From an uncultured Ruminococcus sp. (lineage in GTDB: Bacteria > Bacillota > Clostridia > Oscillospirales > Ruminococcaceae), in assembly GCA_910577575.1 (NCBI GenBank), contig CAJTOG010000067.1, positions 1 through 10,467 on the forward strand: DNA of 10,467 nt, read 5' to 3'. A model generated the notes under the pieces. It was not told the origin of the DNA. It made no database searches and saw nothing but the letters and a program-made list of their open reading frames with translations. The first letter of the stretch is position 1. Every line of letters begins with the position of its first letter. The translations under genes were made by a program, and so were the position numbers. Shown one piece after another: positions 6,901-10,467 of this stretch.

Positions 6901-9900
6901 TGATTGTTTCATCGGGGTTTTCTTTTTCAAGAACATTTCCATATGCGTCATAAGTGAAAGAAGTCACGTTTCCAAGTGCGTCTTTCTGAGTTTTTACTGC
7001 ACCGCTCGGATAATATGTGATGAATGTTCCATGGCTTCTGTCAGCAGAGTAATTAGGAGTATATTCCGCAGTTTTTCTGCTTAAAAGGTCATATTCTGAA
7101 ATTGTAACAGCCGCCGTATCTCCTGTTCCGTAGTCACGAACCTCTGTTACATTATTGAAGCTGTCGTATTCATATTCCTTAACTGCATAAATATTTTTTG
7201 AAATATCAACACTTGTTTTTTCTCTTGATACCTGAAGCTGTGAATTGTACTCATATTCAACTGAGTTTACAACAGTATCTCCGTCCTTGATTTCCTTTTT
7301 AACCGGAAGTCCTTTTGCATATCCGGAAGTACCGTAAGTATACTCGGTCACATGCCCTTCAGCATATGTAATTGTACGGATAAGACCTGCAATTTCTGCT
7401 GTTTCGCTTGCCGGATAGTATGTGTAAACAGTCATTGCATAATCAGCTTCATTGATTACAGAATCAATGCTGAAATCATTCACAAAAGCCGATGCATCGC
7501 TTACAGCAGACAAACTCTGATAGCTTTTTACAACGTTGACTCCGGTTTCATCATACTGAGAAATTGTAATATTTCCGCTTTCATCAGCCTGAATTATCGG
7601 CATATTTTTATCGTTGTATTTTGCAAGTGAAAACGTGCCGTCTGGATTCGTTGTCTTTGTAACATTGCCGTTTGCATCACGTTCATACTTGGTTGCATTT
7701 CCCATGATGTCAACACTTTCAGACATCTCATCATACTTATTTTCGCCGTCAATCATATTATATGTGATTTTATCAACCTCATATGTCTGACCGTCCGTTT
7801 CAACGGTATTTGTCTTTATTGCAAGCTTTTCGTCATAGTTGTAAGTGAATGTTTTTACAAGCTTGCTGCCGTCAAATTCCTTGAGACCAGTCTGTTTTTC
7901 AAGCTTATCATAAACATATTCCTGTTTAAGTCCAGCTGCATTTGTGAGCCAATTAACGGAGCCGTTGCTGTTATAAACAATCTGATCTGTCATCTCATCG
8001 TAGCAGTTCGTGATTTTGCAAAGTCTGCCATTTTCGTCATAATCGTAATACTCTGTACCACCGGAAACGCTTGTTGCAGACACAAGCTGAAAATCTCCGT
8101 TGTACTCGTAAGTTACAGTACGGTCAGCTTCGTCATCCTCAATGCTGAGAATACGGGAATGCTCGTCGTTTCCGTTGTAAGTGATCGTGTAAGTTCTGCC
8201 TGTGGAATCTGTTACAATTCTCTGATTATTTTCTTTTGCAGAAATCGTCAGAGTGTTTCCATTGGCGTCTTTTACCCAGTCAAGTTCGCCATTTGAATTA
8301 AAATGATATTGGGACTGAGCGGCATTTGTAATGGTGTACTCATCGCCTGACTTTGTCATTTTGCTGTGGGCGTTCAGGCACTCAAATCCGCCGTTTCCAT
8401 TGTCCTTAAACGTCGTATTAGAGCCGTCGGGAAGCACAACCTGATAATAACCAGGTGCAGGAATTACGATTTTGCTGACATCAATATTGAAATCCCAGCC
8501 GATACCGAAAGAGCCTTCCTCGTTGCTCATTGAATTGTATGTTCTGACAAAATCAGATTTAACTCCTGGAGAAGCTATGCTTAAATCCGTGAATGATTTT
8601 GTATAGTTACCTGTTGCAATATGAACACCGTCACCAATTTCCCAGCCCTTGCGGTAGAGTGTGTAATCGTATCCATAAGAATATCTCCACCACGGACGGA
8701 TCCAGTAATTTTCAGGAGTAAACGGGTTGATAAACAGCAAATGCTCATACCAGCCGTATTCGTTTATACTGTCAAAATTAAAGGTTCTGTCTGTTGCCAG
8801 CGAACCGTCCTCGTTATCAATAAAATCCAAAGGATTATGCCATAAAACATTCTGCTTACCACCTGCATATCCTAAGTAAATTGTATGATTTTCTGATGAA
8901 TATATAGATTTTGAACCGGATTCCTCATTAACCGCCCATTCGGGTCCGAGGAACCATAACGATCCGTTTGTCCATTTTCCTTCCATATCCTGGCTTGTAA
9001 CGTATCGCCAATTTCCGCCGATCATAAGAAAATCGCTTTCGTTTGTCATTTCAATAACGTCATAGCAGTTTACCTGACCGGAATGAAACTCGTTTCCGAT
9101 AATAACTTGTCCGTTGTTTAAATCCATAAGCTGACCGGTTGTTCCGTTCCAGCCGTCAGGAGATGCGGTTCTGAAAACAAGGTTGTTTTCAACCATTAAC
9201 AGACCGCCGTTGATATCGAGCGTAGCTCCGTTATTTGCCCAGAACTGCGGCATATCCGTAGTAAACGACATACAGTCCGCAACGTAAAGAACGCATCCGT
9301 TCAGGTCAAAATTCGTGTCATGGAGATTGAAGCTGTATGGGAACATACCGCCTGAAAGCATTTTCAGATTTCTCTTGAATGCGTGATCCCAATCGAGATC
9401 GCCGGAAACTTCATATGCTTTTTCAAACCACGAAATATCGAAGTCATCGATTGTTCCATTATTATTTTTATCCATGTATTCATAATAATTAGACGACCTG
9501 TCTCTTAAATAAATCTGCTCATTAATTTTGTCAATTCCTTCGTTATAATCATCTGCATCTACCATTCCATCATTTGAATAATAATGGTTATAAATAAATT
9601 CTGCTGAATTTGGAATACGAGTAGAATTTACAGCTTCTTCTAACGATGCAATTTCTTCATCAGAAGCACTGCCGTCTGATTTTTTTAACAGCAGATCATA
9701 ATAATTTATTACTCCATTACCATCAATGTCATAATGTGAAACGCCTAAGTCATCAAAATTATAGTAAGTATTTTCTTCGAGATTTTCGTATAAACTGTAG
9801 AATATTCGCCAATCTTCGCCATCAAAATCTACTATTCCATCGCCATCACAATCCATGCTTGGATTAAATCCGGGGTCACCTTGATACGCATCTTTACAGC

Positions 9901-10467
9901 TTCGAACATATTCAACGTCGTTCCCGTCAATCTTGTCATCACTCCACTGATTGTTTTCCCATTCGTTATAAGTTGTGTCACCGGGAACGAGAGTAACCAT
10001 ATCTTTTGATTCGCCCGAACCAATCTGATAAGCACCTGTTCCGAAATCCTTGAGATAAAACGGAAGATAGCCATCGCACTCGAATTTTACGTGATAAACA
10101 TCGGAACCATCAGCGATAACGCAATATTCGCCGCCATCACTGACTTCCTGAGATGCGATTTCTTCCCAGTTGCCATTGAAAATACGCACATAAATCGGAG
10201 TATTGTCACTTGCAGCGTAGCCATTTACTGTACCCTTACAAACTTTACCTGTTACAGCCAATTCCGAGGCGGAGTTTATATCCGTTTGTTTTACATATTC
10301 CGTAATAAGGGACTTTGCAGTATAATCCCACGCAAATTCGGATTCCGACTGTGTTCTGGAACGACTGCTGTATGTTGAAATATTCTGTTCAACCGCTTCC
10401 GGCAGTTCAAAGTAATCTACTTTGCCAAGATCCTTGGTAGCTTCTTCAAACTCTTTTTCTAATTGAG
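3899..10467 (-). CDS. RHS/YD-repeat polymorphic toxin with dockerin-like module and variable C-terminal tip (5' partial)
   Basis: The frame is open to the right edge, so the true start and any signal peptide lie outside; 2188 residues are visible. Residues below are counted from the first full codon at 10465. In order: about 69-143, a transthyretin/carboxypeptidase-regulatory-like beta domain; about 168-353, acidic calcium loops of dockerin/EF-hand type (DCDGDGIVDFDGED at 205, DIDGNGVINYYD at 246, DKNNNGTIDDFD at 332); about 370-550, a Gly/Asn-rich region of short strands, possibly a beta-helix; about 617-693, a DUF6531-like start of the RHS shell (TGNYTKSFTDL, RTYNS, FGIGWD); about 700-1800, many YD repeats of the YxYDxxGN kind; about 1826-1925, the RHS core-associated domain with HGDVV, GRFISRD and a PxxxxDPxGH end. 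Residues 1926-2188 are the variable tip. By family knowledge the shell encloses the tip, which is released to poison a neighbouring cell. Surface location is inferred. The TTG at 10259-10261 is internal. Confidence 0.96.
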   Translation of the reverse strand, partial: QLEKEFEEATKDLGKVDYFELPEAVEQNISTYSSRSRTQSESEFAWDYTAKSLITEYVKQTDINSASELAVTGKVCKGTVNGYAASDNTPIYVRIFNGNWEEIASQEVSDGGEYCVIADGSDVYHVKFECDGYLPFYLKDFGTGAYQIGSGESKDMVTLVPGDTTYNEWENNQWSDDKIDGNDVEYVRSCKDAYQGDPGFNPSMDCDGDGIVDFDGEDWRIFYSLYENLEENTYYNFDDLGVSHYDIDGNGVINYYDLLLKKSDGSASDEEIASLEEAVNSTRIPNSAEFIYNHYYSNDGMVDADDYNEGIDKINEQIYLRDRSSNYYEYMDKNNNGTIDDFDISWFEKAYEVSGDLDWDHAFKRNLKMLSGGMFPYSFNLHDTNFDLNGCVLYVADCMSFTTDMPQFWANNGATLDINGGLLMVENNLVFRTASPDGWNGTTGQLMDLNNGQVIIGNEFHSGQVNCYDVIEMTNESDFLMIGGNWRYVTSQDMEGKWTNGSLWFLGPEWAVNEESGSKSIYSSENHTIYLGYAGGKQNVLWHNPLDFIDNEDGSLATDRTFNFDSINEYGWYEHLLFINPFTPENYWIRPWWRYSYGYDYTLYRKGWEIGDGVHIATGNYTKSFTDLSIASPGVKSDFVRTYNSMSNEEGSFGIGWDFNIDVSKIVIPAPGYYQVVLPDGSNTTFKDNGNGGFECLNAHSKMTKSGDEYTITNAAQSQYHFNSNGELDWVKDANGNTLTISAKENNQRIVTDSTGRTYTITYNGNDEHSRILSIEDDEADRTVTYEYNGDFQLVSATSVSGGTEYYDYDENGRLCKITNCYDEMTDQIVYNSNGSVNWLTNAAGLKQEYVYDKLEKQTGLKEFDGSKLVKTFTYNYDEKLAIKTNTVETDGQTYEVDKITYNMIDGENKYDEMSESVDIMGNATKYERDANGNVTKTTNPDGTFSLAKYNDKNMPIIQADESGNITISQYDETGVNVVKSYQSLSAVSDASAFVNDFSIDSVINEADYAMTVYTYYPASETAEIAGLIRTITYAEGHVTEYTYGTSGYAKGLPVKKEIKDGDTVVNSVEYEYNSQLQVSREKTSVDISKNIYAVKEYEYDSFNNVTEVRDYGTGDTAAVTISEYDLLSRKTAEYTPNYSADRSHGTFITYYPSGAVKTQKDALGNVTSFTYDAYGNVLEKENPDETINGTEYDGLQREKATYFRVAEGCPKQILTETSYEFENHGFDIYTEINNSSSHSYYGLRTIKTSYITADKQIITETLADFRGNPVEEKTNSEVKRTSAYYANGQLAKQTDALNNITTYEYKYLNKLTKTCAPFDDEKYSITENQYDKNGNVIKTIQNIDDNKNSVVQNRYNAMGLLEKVTLSDGTANGEKNITKYFYNNAGIQTKMYTGMSSENDDTYLTTEYEFDSWMRVIRTIDSTGHNSGTITYDLNGNVITSTDANGNITTNTYDALNRVIKSETVNPDDSSKNVSKSYQYDEMGRTVKTVTDNCSTNYFYDDLGRVYEEMSSDSFKAYSYEGVSQYVECERAGIFHKIIYYEKTYEYDDEMRVSSVRESKNDIVSYTYDANGNKKSETLGNGIVSTYTYNNANRITKLENKLGNSTISGYEYSYYFDGSDACKVRNENGIIETTEYEYDGLKRLTEESVKVGDNTTDTYKYEYDDYSNRSKMTATGSEDYVTEYSYVDSNGKYTALLQKETKTVQDGNNSNVKQTVYTYDANGNQITKTADGKTETNTYDGLNQLIGFTDGTTTASYTYGISGLRDSKKVNGVTTTHIWIGSQIVVDYTTHYTSTVYIRGTSLAAAFDWNDAGKGDYRFYTQNAHGDVVSLTNSTGAVVKSYTYDAFGVEKNIDDSDANPFRYCGEYFDTETGTIYLRARYYNPSTGRFISRDSFAGKNEDPLSLNLYTYCHNNPLFYFDPTGHNAWTDFWDEAVDCWMVGSSGFRESWNIGNNEIASYGKAGELTASFNQGVVDTLSGQAESAVKTVRNPGKALKKVGADYVSYGKKNPANFLPSNYIGAKIVDGFVNQCRNSYNLGLNYGLNGVAYGLGQGTTIVAETGTMAYGSQMLTNALCSSQKGLNWDIVKGNGETRFQHVAKHMSNNLQKPNHGVFYGDAVSTINEAWEIGLNQGIQPITAGNVDKYFIPYPNAGYAGGYAGQGNNLGYVTIITKTNTNQIITGYPSGLG
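3902..4690 (-). other. Variable toxin tip of the large RHS protein, probable nuclease
   Basis: This 263-residue segment begins directly after the PxxxxDPxGH end of the RHS core, where homology to the two downstream core copies stops. Its first part (to about 4190) is a low-complexity linker/pretoxin region with NPGKALKKVGADY and Gly/Ala-rich helices. The last 95 residues (3902-4186) look like a compact domain: RFQHVAKHM, then HGVFYGD, NEAW, a GYAGG turn, LGYVTIIT and a final ITGYPSG. A His-rich start, alpha-to-beta order and a terminal TxYP-like strand recall metal-independent RNase tips of the BECR/EndoU-like group. That is a resemblance by eye, not an identification. Candidate catalytic residues are the two His of HVAKH and the Thr/Tyr near the end. 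Position and a paired downstream gene make a toxin role likely; the activity is uncertain. Confidence 0.6.
4711..5270 (-). repeat. RHS core segment of the expressed gene, copy A
   Basis: This part of the large gene aligns without any gap to 1441-2000 at a constant offset of 3270 bases. It includes exact shared runs of 42 bases (4725-4766 with 1455-1496) and 44 bases (4967-5010 with 1697-1740). The left part also aligns with 3281-3505 at a constant offset of 1446. It ends a few codons before the DPTGH where the tips diverge. Confidence 0.9.

Noticed and set aside
5270..9400. YD-repeat region as a DNA tandem repeat or CRISPR-like array
   Set aside because: The periodicity is in the protein (YxYDxxGN phrases of varied length). 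The DNA units are diverged and there are no constant repeats with unique spacers.
9832..10074. Minus-strand 80-codon frame inside the dockerin-like region
   Set aside because: It overlaps the real RHS frame in another phase and has no family resemblance.
10091..10378. Plus-strand frame of 95 codons
   Set aside because: It is fully antisense to the RHS protein, which is open through this region; it has no recognisable domain.

Overview
The window is one minus-strand (right to left) polymorphic-toxin locus of the Rhs/WapA type. A giant RHS/YD-repeat protein enters from the right edge and ends in a variable toxin tip, followed at once by a small immunity gene. Two more toxin-tip/immunity pairs follow in tandem on the same strand. 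Each is headed by a fragment of the RHS core that matches the core of the large gene but lacks a proper start codon.

Layout from right to left: (1) 10467-3899, RHS protein, N-terminus outside the window, with a transthyretin-like beta domain, dockerin/EF-hand-type calcium loops, a repetitive beta region, a DUF6531-like segment, a long YD-repeat shell, the RHS core-associated domain ending in PxxxxDPxGH, and a 263-residue variable tip; (2) 3891-3658, a 77-residue Cys4 probable immunity protein; (3) 3657-3542, AT-rich spacer with a candidate promoter; (4) 3538-2534, orphan core plus JAB/DUF4329-like metallopeptidase tip; (5) 2521-2078, membrane-anchored NTF2-fold-like immunity protein; (6) 2061-2012, short AT-rich stretch and a 33-base inverted repeat; (7) ~2017-758, orphan core plus GIY-YIG nuclease tip; (8) 747-1, a probable immunity gene running off the left edge.

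The picture fits a silent-cassette reservoir. Recombination through the shared core could replace the expressed tip of the large gene with a downstream tip while bringing its immunity gene along. All three toxin/immunity joints have 7-12 bases between stop and start, with the ribosome site overlapping or abutting the toxin stop.

The organism is probably a low-GC Gram-positive gut or rumen anaerobe of the Ruminococcus/Oscillospiraceae type. This rests on the AT-rich DNA, strong Shine-Dalgarno sites, dockerin-like modules and a WapA-like RHS architecture. The genus is inference. No RNA gene, CRISPR array or transposase is visible. All plus-strand open frames look like shadows of the minus-strand genes.
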